A stretch of 64,000 bases of DNA from Lachnospiraceae bacterium. GTDB lineage: Bacteria > Bacillota > Clostridia > Lachnospirales > Lachnospiraceae. The DNA is taken from contig CAJTGD010000018.1 in NCBI GenBank assembly GCA_910575475.1, forward strand, positions 1 through 64,000. Reading direction: 5' to 3'. Under the pieces are notes generated by a model that ran no database searches, was not told where the DNA came from, and saw only the letters and a list, made by a program, of their open reading frames with translations. Shown here piece after piece: positions 17,190 to 25,507 of the stretch. Position 1 is the stretch's first letter. Each line of letters starts with the position of its first letter. The position numbers and the translations under genes are program-made.

Positions 17190-17503
17190 AACGCAATGAC
17201 GAAGAGAGTAGACTGCAGGAGATCTTACAGAGAATTCCCGGGGGCTGAGAGGGATAGAGAGAATGCGGTTGAACATGGCTTCCGAGCGGCGTACCGAACA
17301 TTGAGCAATCAAGGAAAAAAACTTACCAAATACTTAATGCGAGATTACGAAGGGTCCTGCCCTTTATAGCGGGGGAGTGCTGGCAGGCACTTGCGGAGGT
17401 TCTGTCTGTGAGGGCAGGGCGAATTAGAAGTGGTAACACGGCATACAGCCGTCTTCTTATGAATCATCAGAATATGATTTTTGAGAAGGCGGTTTTTACT
17501 TTT
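17190..17503 (+). promoter_or_regulatory. T-box riboswitch, methionine type, transcriptional
   Basis: The leader senses uncharged tRNA-Met and lets transcription continue when charging is low. Stem I contains the GAAGAGAGTA element at 17201-17210. A likely specifier codon ATG lies at 17275-17277 in the context GAACATGG. The antiterminator is AGAAG (17426-17430), the bulge TGGTAAC (17431-17437), then ACGGC/GCCGT with CTTCT closing at 17457. The bulge TGGT fits a tRNA with discriminator A. The competing terminator pairs CCGTCTTCT (17449-17457) with AGAAGGCGG (17484-17492), followed by a T-rich run at 17493-17503. The two structures are mutually exclusive, as expected. Confidence 0.9.
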
Positions 17504-17524
17504 AGGAAAGAAGGAGAGATAAAA

Positions 17525-19444
17525 ATGTCAGAGAGACCAAAGTATTACATCACAACTGCGATTGCCTATACATCTGGCAAACCGCATATCGGCAACACCT
17601 ATGAGATTGTTCTTGCGGACGCGATCGCTCGGTACAAGAGGATTCAGGGATACGACGTATTTTTCCAGACCGGGACGGATGAGCACGGGCAAAAGATCGA
17701 GCTGAAAGCAGCAGAGGCAGGGGTATCGCCGAAGGAGTTTGTAGACGGCGTATCTACCGAGATCAAACGGATCTGGGATCTGATGGACACCTCTTATGAC
17801 AAGTTCATCCGCACAACGGACGGATACCATGAGAAGCAGGTGCAGAAGATATTCAAGAAGCTGTACGACAAGGGGGACATTTACAAGGGATATTATGAAG
17901 GAATGTACTGTACGCCCTGCGAATCCTTCTTTACCGAGTCCCAGCTGGTGGACGGAAAATGTCCGGACTGCGGGCGCGAGGTGCAGCCGGCCAGGGAGGA
18001 GGCATATTTCTTCAAAATGAGCAAATATGCCGACAGGCTGATCGAGCATATCAACACTCACCCGGAATTTATCCAGCCCGTATCCCGGAAAAACGAGATG
18101 ATGAACAATTTCCTGCTTCCGGGCCTGCAGGATCTGTGTGTGTCCAGAACCTCCTTCAAATGGGGGATTCCGGTAGACTTTGACCCGAAGCACGTAGTCT
18201 ACGTGTGGCTGGACGCGCTGACCAACTACATCACCGGGATTGGATACGAGTGCGACGGGGAAAGCACGGAGCAGTTTGAGTATGACTGGCCGGCAGACCT
18301 GCATCTGATCGGAAAGGACATCATCCGCTTCCATACCATTTACTGGCCCATTTTCCTGATGGCGCTGGATCTCCCTCTGCCGAAGCAGATCTTCGGCCAC
18401 CCGTGGCTGCTCCAGGGGGACGGCAAGATGAGCAAGTCACGCGGAAATGTACTGTATGCGGATGAGCTGGTGGATTTCTTCGGTGTAGACGCGGTCCGCT
18501 ACTTCGTACTCCATGAGATGCCCTTTGAAAATGACGGCGTCATTTCCTGGGAACTGATGGTGGAACGGCTCAACTCGGATCTGGCCAACACGCTGGGCAA
18601 CCTGGTCAACCGTACCGTATCCATGACCAACAAGTATTTCGGCGGCGTGGTGACGGACAAAGGCGCGGCGGAAGAGGTGGATGCCGACCTGAAGGCGGTA
18701 ATGGAGCATGCGGCGAAAGCGGTAGACGCGAAGATGAACGAGCTCCGTGTGGCGGACGCGATGACAGAGATCTTCAATCTGTTCAAGCGCTGCAACAAAT
18801 ACATTGACGAGACCATGCCCTGGGTACTGGCAAAGGATGAGGCGAAAAAGGACCGTCTGGAGACCGTGCTGTGGAACCTGATCCAGGGAATCTCCGCAGG
18901 CGGAAGGCTTCTGGAGGCATTTATGCCTTCCGCCAGCCAGAAGATACTGGCGCAGCTCAATGAAGGCCATGTGACAGACAAGCCGGAGATCCTGTTCCAG
19001 CGTCTGGATCTGGAGGAAGTGATGAAGAAGGTGGAAGAGCTGCATCCTCCGGTGGAAGAAGAGGCGGATCAGGGTTCCGGGGAGAAGGAAGAGGGCGTGA
19101 TCGACGTGGAGGCAAAGCCGGAGATCACGTTTGACCAGTTCGGCGCCCTGCAGTTCCAGGTGGGTGAGATCATTGCCTGCGAGGAGGTGCCGAAGTCCCG
19201 GAAGCTCCTCTGCTCCAAGGTGAAGATCGGAAGCCAGGTGAAGCAGATCGTATCCGGGATCAAGGCACATTACACCCCGGAAGAGATGGTCGGCAAAAAG
19301 GTCATGGTGCTGGTGAACTTAAAGCCCGCCAAGCTGGCAGGAGTCCTCTCGGAAGGAATGCTGCTCTGCGCGGAGGACGCGGACGGTGTTCTGTCCCTCA
19401 TGGTTCCGGAGAAGGAGATGCCTGTGGGAGCGGAGATCAGCTAA
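17525..19444 (+). CDS. metG: methionyl-tRNA synthetase with C-terminal tRNA-binding domain
   Basis: MetRS charges tRNA-Met. The 639-residue protein shows the class I HIGH-type motif (KPHIGNTYE), a zinc knuckle with CTPC...CPDC (about 127-145), WLDALTNYITG, the KMSKS loop (KMSKSRGN) and an anticodon-binding helical domain. A linker rich in Glu leads to a C-terminal OB-fold tRNA-binding domain (FGALQFQVGEIIACEEVPKSRKLL), which supports dimerisation. A GTG frame opening exists at 17408, but that lies inside the T-box; AAGGAGAG before ATG 17525 fixes the start. Expression is controlled by the upstream leader. Confidence 0.96.
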   Translation: MSERPKYYITTAIAYTSGKPHIGNTYEIVLADAIARYKRIQGYDVFFQTGTDEHGQKIELKAAEAGVSPKEFVDGVSTEIKRIWDLMDTSYDKFIRTTDGYHEKQVQKIFKKLYDKGDIYKGYYEGMYCTPCESFFTESQLVDGKCPDCGREVQPAREEAYFFKMSKYADRLIEHINTHPEFIQPVSRKNEMMNNFLLPGLQDLCVSRTSFKWGIPVDFDPKHVVYVWLDALTNYITGIGYECDGESTEQFEYDWPADLHLIGKDIIRFHTIYWPIFLMALDLPLPKQIFGHPWLLQGDGKMSKSRGNVLYADELVDFFGVDAVRYFVLHEMPFENDGVISWELMVERLNSDLANTLGNLVNRTVSMTNKYFGGVVTDKGAAEEVDADLKAVMEHAAKAVDAKMNELRVADAMTEIFNLFKRCNKYIDETMPWVLAKDEAKKDRLETVLWNLIQGISAGGRLLEAFMPSASQKILAQLNEGHVTDKPEILFQRLDLEEVMKKVEELHPPVEEEADQGSGEKEEGVIDVEAKPEITFDQFGALQFQVGEIIACEEVPKSRKLLCSKVKIGSQVKQIVSGIKAHYTPEEMVGKKVMVLVNLKPAKLAGVLSEGMLLCAEDADGVLSLMVPEKEMPVGAEIS

Positions 19445-19527
19445 AGCGCGTGCTGACATGTGCTGCTTCGGCAGATTGAACGGCATAAAGCGTTTCGGCT
19501 GCCTCGAAGACTATGACAGATATATTT

Positions 19528-19557
19528 CAGAAGCCCTGCCCTGGCGCAGGGCTTCTG
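19528..19557 (+). terminator. metG terminator-like hairpin
   Basis: CAGAAGCCCTG (19528-19538) and CAGGGCTTCTG (19547-19557) form a perfect 11-bp stem about 85 bases after the metG stop. The T-run after it is weak (CGTTTCTGAT). Confidence 0.65.
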
Positions 19558-19706
19558 CGTTTCTGATACATGGGGAAAAAAGGCAGATTTTCTGCGTTGC
19601 GGATCTGTGAATAAGATGTTTATTTGTCAGAATCTAATTAATTTTCAGAAAATTACATACAAAATAAACAATTATAAATTTATTAGAAAAATATTCAAAA
19701 AATGTG

Positions 19707-19735
19707 TTGACAAATAAGAAGGCCTGTGGTATTAT
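19707..19735 (+). promoter_or_regulatory. strong promoter of a noncoding transcription unit
   Basis: TTGACA (19707-19712), a 17-base spacer, and TATTAT (19730-19735). The 90 bases upstream are extremely AT-rich, like an UP element. No credible gene starts within 700 bases downstream, so the promoter points to an RNA gene or a very long leader. Confidence 0.75.
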
Positions 19736-19741
19736 AAATTC

Positions 19742-20446
19742 AATCCAAAAGAGATACAACCATCGAAGCAATCGACAGGATATCTCACATAGGAGCCATT
19801 TTCCGGGGGAGACATAACTTACATTATAATCAGATTCTGGTCCGGAGGGTGGTTGGAATATTAAGAAAAGGAGGTAAAGGTCCCGTGGACAGTATAGAAC
19901 TCATTACAATTCAATATGTCAGTGGTACGGCAGATGTACATTCCTGTGGAGAAGAGACCTTTACTTATTTGAGATAAAGGAATCCGGTATAAATAGTATG
20001 AAAAGGATGAACAATCGGAGAGTATGAGGATGCCGGATGATGATCAAGAGACTCAGCATTTGCAGACATATTGAATACAGGTGCCACAGATAGCAGGATT
20101 TCCGGGATGTGTAAAGAAACATCAGAGAGATTCCATTTTTTATAAAAGTATTCCAGGTTATAGGAAGAATAATTTAGTAGATTGTTGGAATATTGATGAA
20201 CAATACTGCAGCAGGCAAACGATTATAGATGGAATAACTAAGGGTGATACTTTAAAGAGATGAATATATGGAGAGGAGCGGAGAAAGCGAACGTACATAT
20301 ACCTGCTAAAGTATTTATATAAAAAGTAAAGGTCTTACAGGAGTGGGAGTCGAGAGGTTCCTCCGATTTTTAAAATAAAAAGAATGAAAAAACTAAATAA
20401 ATCATAAAAAATGCATCTTCAACAAGATTTGAGGATGCATTTTTTT
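19742..20446 (+). ncRNA. candidate long structured noncoding RNA (about 700 nt)
   Basis: The stretch is framed by a near-consensus promoter and a strong terminator at 20411-20446. Its longest open frame is about 60 codons (20081-20263, non-ATG start, no ribosome site) and is not convincing. Pairable segments include GAGATA (19751-19756) with TATCTC (19781-19786), and GTAAAGGTC (19874-19882) with GACCTTTAC (19956-19964). A second GTAAAGGTC at 20326-20334 could compete for the same partner. GGAGGT near 19870 is not followed by a useful start codon. I could not match it to 6S RNA, tmRNA, RNase P or SRP RNA. Large families such as ROOL, GOLLD or raiA cannot be excluded without a covariance search. 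A long leader of the next gene is the main alternative, although the terminator lies between them. Confidence 0.5.
20411..20446 (+). terminator. intrinsic terminator of the noncoding unit
   Basis: ATGCATCTTCAA (20411-20422) pairs with TTGAGGATGCAT (20429-20440) over 12 bp with one G-U pair and a 6-base loop, followed by TTTTTT. It separates the candidate RNA from the following large gene. Confidence 0.88.
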
Positions 20447-20543
20447 GACATTATTCGATAGTTATGATACACTAGGGGGAAGAATGGTTACAGGGTGCTC
20501 ATAGTAACGAAAAAAACACACAATGATAACGAGGTGAACGGCA

Positions 20544-23500
20544 GTGGACAAATATGAGTATAAGCTGAAGACAGGACAGATGCTTGAACTTATGGAGGAC
20601 GGTGCATTTAATAAGGCTGCGGAGATCGCAGACAGTATTGACTGGAAAAGAGTGCGCAATACGAAGATGCTGACAGACGTCAGCGATATCTATGAAAAGA
20701 ACGGGGACTATCAGAAAAGCTACGAAGTTTTGAACATTGCTTATCACCGTGCGGAGGGGAGCAGGAAGATCGTATATCGTCTCTGTACGCTTGCGCTGAA
20801 AACGAAGAATGTAGATGAAGCGATCGACTATTATGATGATTTTCAGCAGATCGCGCCGAAGGATCCCAACAAGTTCATACTCAGGTATCAGATCCTGCGT
20901 GCTCAGAGAGCGCCCATTGAGCAGCAGATCGAAGCTCTGGAATCGTTTAAGAAAGCGGAGTATATCGAAGAGTGGGCATATGAACTGGCAAAGCGTTATC
21001 AGGAAGCGGGAATGACGGCGGAATGTCTGGAAGAATGCGATGACCTGATCCTTTGGTTCAATGAAGGAAAGTATGTCTATCAGGCTATGGAGCTGAAGAT
21101 GCAGTATAAGCCGCTGACGCCGTCACAGCAGGAAAAATACGATAACAGGTACTCCAGAATGTCGAATGAGACAATGGAGATGCCGAATGTCGAAGCATAT
21201 AAAAATGAAAAGGATGCGGCTGCGAAGGAAGAGTCTGTAGATGATATGCTTGCCGAGGCAGAAGCCAGCCAGCCAGATGATTCCGATGCGGCGGCTTCTG
21301 ATACAAAGAGGCGGGAATCAAAAGGAAGAAAAATAGGCAGCACCATGAAACTCGACGAGGCCCTGAAGAGCCTGCTCAATCTGGGGATGGGTGAAGAAGA
21401 TAAGGTGAGAGATTCTTCCAATGAACCTGTCAGTACGGATGTGGTATTTGAAGAGGATAAATTCCAGGGGGCTATTGAGGAAATTGAATCCATTGCTGAT
21501 TTAAAGCTGGTTGATGAGATCTCAAGTCAGAAAGGACTGAGGGAGCTAAAAGTGGATCCGGACCTGGAGGAACTGCTTCCGGATGAATTCCAGGATGAAC
21601 TTCTGGAGGATGATTCTGACGGAACACATCATATAGAACCTGTTACAACTATCATGCAGCCTATACGAACGAGGGAAGCCGGAGAACTGAGAGCGGACCC
21701 AGAACCGGAGAACCACGGGGCGGCTGCGGAAAAAACTCTGGAAGAACTGTATGCGGATGCAGGTGCGCCTCTGGAAAGTCAGATCATGGATACCGGAGAG
21801 ATAGGATCTGTGACCGGCGGGGGCAGCATTGCGCCGGAATCAGGGCAGAGCGGGGACACGAGAATCTTGGATAAAGATACAGTGAGGACCCTTGCAGAGC
21901 TCGACAGCGGTACGGATGAAATCAGTGCGGAGCAGGACAGCCAGGAGGAGACTCTTGCGGAGAAAAGCATAGGAAATGCAGAAATCATTGCTGAACTGAA
22001 TGAGGATGCCAGAGAAATCATTGCAGAGCTTGATGAGGAAGCAAGAAGGACGATCGAGGAATTGGATGCGGAGGAAGAGCAGCCGGCAGAGCAGTATGGT
22101 ATAGAAGCTGTGAATACATCAGCTGCTGAGCAGAAGAATCAGGTTGAGGGCCAGATGAATCTTTTGGATCTGATGACAGAATTGGATGATGGTTCAGAGC
22201 ATTCCAAAGACCATGAGATCGCATCAGATGCACCTATTTTACCGCCGGATATCCAGAGAATGATCGATGAGATAGAAGGCGTCGTTCCTGTGGAGGAAGC
22301 CGGCGTAAAGGCGGTGAAGGAGGAAAAACAGGCATCGTCTGTATATGATGAGGAACCTGTGGAAAATATGGGGAACGTAGCAGAACAGCTTCGTGTAGAT
22401 GAATCTTCAGAATGGTTTGAGGATTATGATGATGTTCTGGATGAAGAAGAATATGCAGAGGAACAGCCGGAAGAAAAGGAAGCTCTGGATGAGGAAGAAT
22501 ACACAGAAGATATCGAGATCAGCTTTGGGAGAGATGAGGAAGAGATTGCCGAAGAATATGATGTAGCGCCAGAGCTTGAAGACATCGGCGGAGGAGAGGA
22601 AGCCGGAGAGCATTTCACAATAGAGTATCAGGAAGCCAACGAGCTTATCTATGAAGAGGAAGAGCTGGATGAGGAAGCAGGAAACGAATACGGCAGAGAA
22701 TATGAAGATGTAGAGCCTGAGTCTGAAGATGAAGGATATGAGGAAGCGGAATATGCCGGAGAGTATGAAGACACAGAAACTGACGGAGGGGACGGCGGAT
22801 TCCAGGAAGCGGAATATACCGGGGAATATGAAGATATAGATTCGGGGGATGAGAATAACGAGTATGACGAAGCAGAACCGGAGTACACTGAGGAGTATGA
22901 AGGCGAAGAGACGGAATACGAGGAAGACGGATATGAAGAGAGTGAGCCTGAATACGGTGAAGAATATGAAGATGTAGATTCAGGCTATGAGAATAACGAG
23001 TATGACGAAGCGGAACCGGAGTACACCGAAGAGTATGAAGGTGAGGCGACGAATGATGAGGAAGACGGATATGAAGAAGGCGTGCCTGAATACGGCGAAG
23101 AATATGAAGATGTAGACTCAGGCTATGAGAATAACGAGTATGAAGAATCAGAACCGGAGTACACCGAAGAGTATGAAGGCGAAGAGACGGAATACGAGGA
23201 AGACGGATATGAAGAAGGTGAGTCCGAATACGGCGAAGAATATGAAGATATAGATTCAGACTATGAGAATGACGAGTATGGAGATTCAGAAGCAGAGTAT
23301 CCGGAAGAGTACAGCGATGAGCCTGACTTTGAAGGCGGATATGATGAGGAGTATGACGGGGAGCCGGAATATGAAGCTGACTACGAGGAGGAATCTGAGT
23401 ACGAAGAGGAAGAATACGAAGACAGCTATGACTACGAGGATGAAGAATACTATGCCGGAGAATATGAAGAGGATGATTACGACGCAGCTTCCGTAGAAGC

Positions 23501-24524
23501 GAATCTGGAGGATGAATTCCGTCCTCGGAGAGCTTTCAGGCAGCGGTACGATGAGCGGGAAGTCCCGGATGAAGAGGAAGAGATGGATATTCTTTCTGCG
23601 ACTACGCCTCTCAGCCGGAAGGAAACTGCGAAGCTGATCGCTACTGGAAAGACCTCGCCTCTGCCCGTGGATGAGATATCAGATGCCCTGTCCATGTCTG
23701 ATACTGGTTTTGTAGTACATGGAAGATATGATCTGAGAACCCAGAGCGGAATCGGTACAAGGGCAGGTCTGACGGAAGAACAGAAGAAGCTTTTCTCCTA
23801 CTTTGTGCCGGTACGGGGCATGAGCGAACAGCTTGTGGACGTACTGGAGCAGGATAAAAACTGTACGAATCGCAGGGGAACCTCCAACACCGGGAATCTT
23901 CTGATCATCGGAAACAAGGGGAACGGCAAGACTGTACTTGCCGTGGACGTGGTAAAGGCAATCCAGAAACAGCGGAATATCCGGCAGGGAAGGGTTGCGA
24001 TCGTGACCGGAGATTCGCTGAATAAAAAGAAGATCAGCGATATTTTCAGCAAGCTGTACGGAGGTGCGCTGATCATTGAAAAAGCAGGTAAGATGAATGA
24101 AAAAACAGTGGCCCGGGTGAACAAGGCTATGGAGAGAGATACCGGAGAGCTTTTGATCGTGCTGGAGGATCAGCGAAAGCCCCTTGACCGTCTTCTGACA
24201 TCCAATCGGGAGTTCCGGAGAAAGTTCACAAGCCGTCTGGAGGTTCCAATCCTGATCAATGATGAGCTCGTTACATTCGGACAGACTTATGCACAGGAAA
24301 ACGGATATCAGATCGATGAAATGGGGATCCTTGCCCTGTACAGCCGGATTGATATGCTGCAGCGGGAAGACCATGCCGTGACCATTGCGGAGGTCAAGGA
24401 AGTGATGGATGAGGCTATGGAGCATTCACAGAAGGCATCGGCGAAAAAGCTGGTGAAGCGTGTATTAGGGAAAAACAGGGATGATTCAGATCGTATCATA
24501 TTGACAGAAAAAGATTTTAATTGA
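20544..24524 (+). CDS. giant acidic repeat protein with helical-repeat N-terminus and divergent AAA+-like C-terminus
   Basis: The 1326-residue protein is of unknown function. Residues about 1-210 are helical and TPR-like (YEKNGDYQKSYEVLNIAY; TKNVDEAIDYYDDFQQIAPKDPNKF). Residues about 220-740 are low-complexity and strongly acidic. Residues about 720-975 are almost only Glu, Tyr, Asp and Gly, with a 23-residue repeat doubled into a 46-residue unit. A basic segment (RPRRAFRQRYDER) precedes the folded C-terminal domain. That domain has Walker A GNKGNGKT at about 1123-1130, then GGALIIEKAGKM where a DE Walker B is expected, and ELLIVLEDQRKPLDRLL...FRRKFTSRLEVPI, resembling CbbX/SpoVK-type AAA+ proteins. 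The start is GTG 20544 behind GAGGTGA. No signal peptide or membrane span is visible. It is monocistronic, between two terminators. Confidence 0.8.
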   Translation: MDKYEYKLKTGQMLELMEDGAFNKAAEIADSIDWKRVRNTKMLTDVSDIYEKNGDYQKSYEVLNIAYHRAEGSRKIVYRLCTLALKTKNVDEAIDYYDDFQQIAPKDPNKFILRYQILRAQRAPIEQQIEALESFKKAEYIEEWAYELAKRYQEAGMTAECLEECDDLILWFNEGKYVYQAMELKMQYKPLTPSQQEKYDNRYSRMSNETMEMPNVEAYKNEKDAAAKEESVDDMLAEAEASQPDDSDAAASDTKRRESKGRKIGSTMKLDEALKSLLNLGMGEEDKVRDSSNEPVSTDVVFEEDKFQGAIEEIESIADLKLVDEISSQKGLRELKVDPDLEELLPDEFQDELLEDDSDGTHHIEPVTTIMQPIRTREAGELRADPEPENHGAAAEKTLEELYADAGAPLESQIMDTGEIGSVTGGGSIAPESGQSGDTRILDKDTVRTLAELDSGTDEISAEQDSQEETLAEKSIGNAEIIAELNEDAREIIAELDEEARRTIEELDAEEEQPAEQYGIEAVNTSAAEQKNQVEGQMNLLDLMTELDDGSEHSKDHEIASDAPILPPDIQRMIDEIEGVVPVEEAGVKAVKEEKQASSVYDEEPVENMGNVAEQLRVDESSEWFEDYDDVLDEEEYAEEQPEEKEALDEEEYTEDIEISFGRDEEEIAEEYDVAPELEDIGGGEEAGEHFTIEYQEANELIYEEEELDEEAGNEYGREYEDVEPESEDEGYEEAEYAGEYEDTETDGGDGGFQEAEYTGEYEDIDSGDENNEYDEAEPEYTEEYEGEETEYEEDGYEESEPEYGEEYEDVDSGYENNEYDEAEPEYTEEYEGEATNDEEDGYEEGVPEYGEEYEDVDSGYENNEYEESEPEYTEEYEGEETEYEEDGYEEGESEYGEEYEDIDSDYENDEYGDSEAEYPEEYSDEPDFEGGYDEEYDGEPEYEADYEEESEYEEEEYEDSYDYEDEEYYAGEYEEDDYDAASVEANLEDEFRPRRAFRQRYDEREVPDEEEEMDILSATTPLSRKETAKLIATGKTSPLPVDEISDALSMSDTGFVVHGRYDLRTQSGIGTRAGLTEEQKKLFSYFVPVRGMSEQLVDVLEQDKNCTNRRGTSNTGNLLIIGNKGNGKTVLAVDVVKAIQKQRNIRQGRVAIVTGDSLNKKKISDIFSKLYGGALIIEKAGKMNEKTVARVNKAMERDTGELLIVLEDQRKPLDRLLTSNREFRRKFTSRLEVPILINDELVTFGQTYAQENGYQIDEMGILALYSRIDMLQREDHAVTIAEVKEVMDEAMEHSQKASAKKLVKRVLGKNRDDSDRIILTEKDFN
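22843..23330 (+). repeat. tandem 138-bp coding repeat
   Basis: The landmark around CGGGGGATGAG / CAGGCTATGAG / CAGACTATGAG recurs at 22843, 22981, 23119 and 23257, always 138 bases (46 codons) apart, giving three full units and part of a fourth. Each 46-residue unit is itself two diverged 23-residue units starting with EYE. Shorter, 21-residue versions precede the array. This is a higher-order repeat likely to vary in copy number. Confidence 0.9.
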
Positions 24525-24539
24525 TCAACTTGTGTGGTG

Positions 24540-24594
24540 ACCTCCTCATTAGAATGCGGCTTCATGGCGGACCTTGCTAATGAGGAGGTTTTTA
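24540..24594 (+). terminator. terminator between the giant gene and ispE
   Basis: ACCTCCTCATTAG (24540-24552) and CTAATGAGGAGGT (24577-24589) form a perfect 13-bp stem with a 24-base loop, followed by TTTTTATT. It lies 15 bases after the stop codon. Confidence 0.85.
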
Positions 24595-24628
24595 TTGAAG
24601 CTGATCATTAATGAGGAAGGACAGGAAA

Positions 24629-25504
24629 ATGAGACAGATGGATTTAAAGGCGCTTGCCAAAATAAATTTGGGGCTGGACGTACTTGGGAGAAGGGAAAAC
24701 GGATATCACGATGTACGTATGGTCATGCAGTCTGTTTATCTGTATGATAATGTAAGGCTGGAAGCCAGGGAAGAACCGGGGATCGAGCTTTCGTCCAACC
24801 TGTACTATCTCCCGGATGATTCGGGGAATATCGCATATAAGGCAGCACAGATGATGATAGAGGAATTTCATCTGGAAGGAGGGGTGCGCATTACATTGGA
24901 TAAGCACATCCCTGTGGCAGCAGGCATGGCGGGAGGGAGCTCCAATGCGGCGGCGGTGCTGTTTGGGATGAACCGTCTGTTCGGGCTGGAGCTTACCCGC
25001 CAGGAGCTGATGGAGCGGGGCGTTCTGCTGGGAGCGGACGTACCCTACTGCATTCTGAGGGGAACCGTGCTGGCAGAGGGCATCGGCGAAAAGCTGACGG
25101 TTCTGCCTTCCATTCCCAAGTGCGCGGTACTGATCGCAAAACCGCCAGTCAGCGTGTCTACGCGGGTGGTCTATGAAGCGCTGGATTCGAAAGAGATCGT
25201 GAAGCATCCGGATATTGACGGACTGATCCGGGCACTGGAGGAGGGGAGCCTGAAAACTGTGGCGGCATGCATGGGAAATGTGCTGGAGGATGTGACGATC
25301 CCCAAATATCCTGTGATCCGGGAAATTAAGCAGGAAATGCTGGAAGCAGGAGCTCTGAATGCGATGATGAGCGGAAGCGGTCCGACCGTATTCGGACTGT
25401 TTGAAAATAAAATAAAGGCAAGAAATGCCCAGGAAAGGATCAGAAGAAAAGCCCTGGCAAAACAGGTCTATGTGACCAACGTACATAATGCAAGGAGGGA
25501 ATGA
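24629..25504 (+). CDS. ispE: 4-diphosphocytidyl-2-C-methyl-D-erythritol kinase
   Basis: IspE phosphorylates 4-diphosphocytidyl-methylerythritol in the non-mevalonate isoprenoid pathway. The GHMP-kinase signatures are clear: LKALAKINLGLDVLGRRENGYHDV at the N-terminus, the ATP loop PVAAGMAGGSSNAAAVL, GADVPYC and, near the end, MSGSGPTVFGLF. ATG 24611 is in frame, but the better placed ribosome site (GGAAGG) favours 24629, giving 291 residues. The GntR regulator gene begins 3 bases after the stop, so the two are co-transcribed. Confidence 0.95.
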   Translation: MRQMDLKALAKINLGLDVLGRRENGYHDVRMVMQSVYLYDNVRLEAREEPGIELSSNLYYLPDDSGNIAYKAAQMMIEEFHLEGGVRITLDKHIPVAAGMAGGSSNAAAVLFGMNRLFGLELTRQELMERGVLLGADVPYCILRGTVLAEGIGEKLTVLPSIPKCAVLIAKPPVSVSTRVVYEALDSKEIVKHPDIDGLIRALEEGSLKTVAACMGNVLEDVTIPKYPVIREIKQEMLEAGALNAMMSGSGPTVFGLFENKIKARNAQERIRRKALAKQVYVTNVHNARRE

Positions 25505-25507
25505 GGG

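Noticed and set aside
17408-17524. N-terminal extension of metG from GTG 17408
   Set aside because: The segment is the T-box antiterminator and terminator, and the real start has a strong ribosome site at the family-typical position.
20081-20263. 60-codon frame inside the candidate RNA
   Set aside because: It starts with a non-ATG codon without a ribosome site, has no recognisable domain and fills only a small part of the unit.
22843-23330. Regular repeats considered as a CRISPR array
   Set aside because: The period is 138 bases, repeats are contiguous without unique spacers, and they lie in frame inside a coding region.
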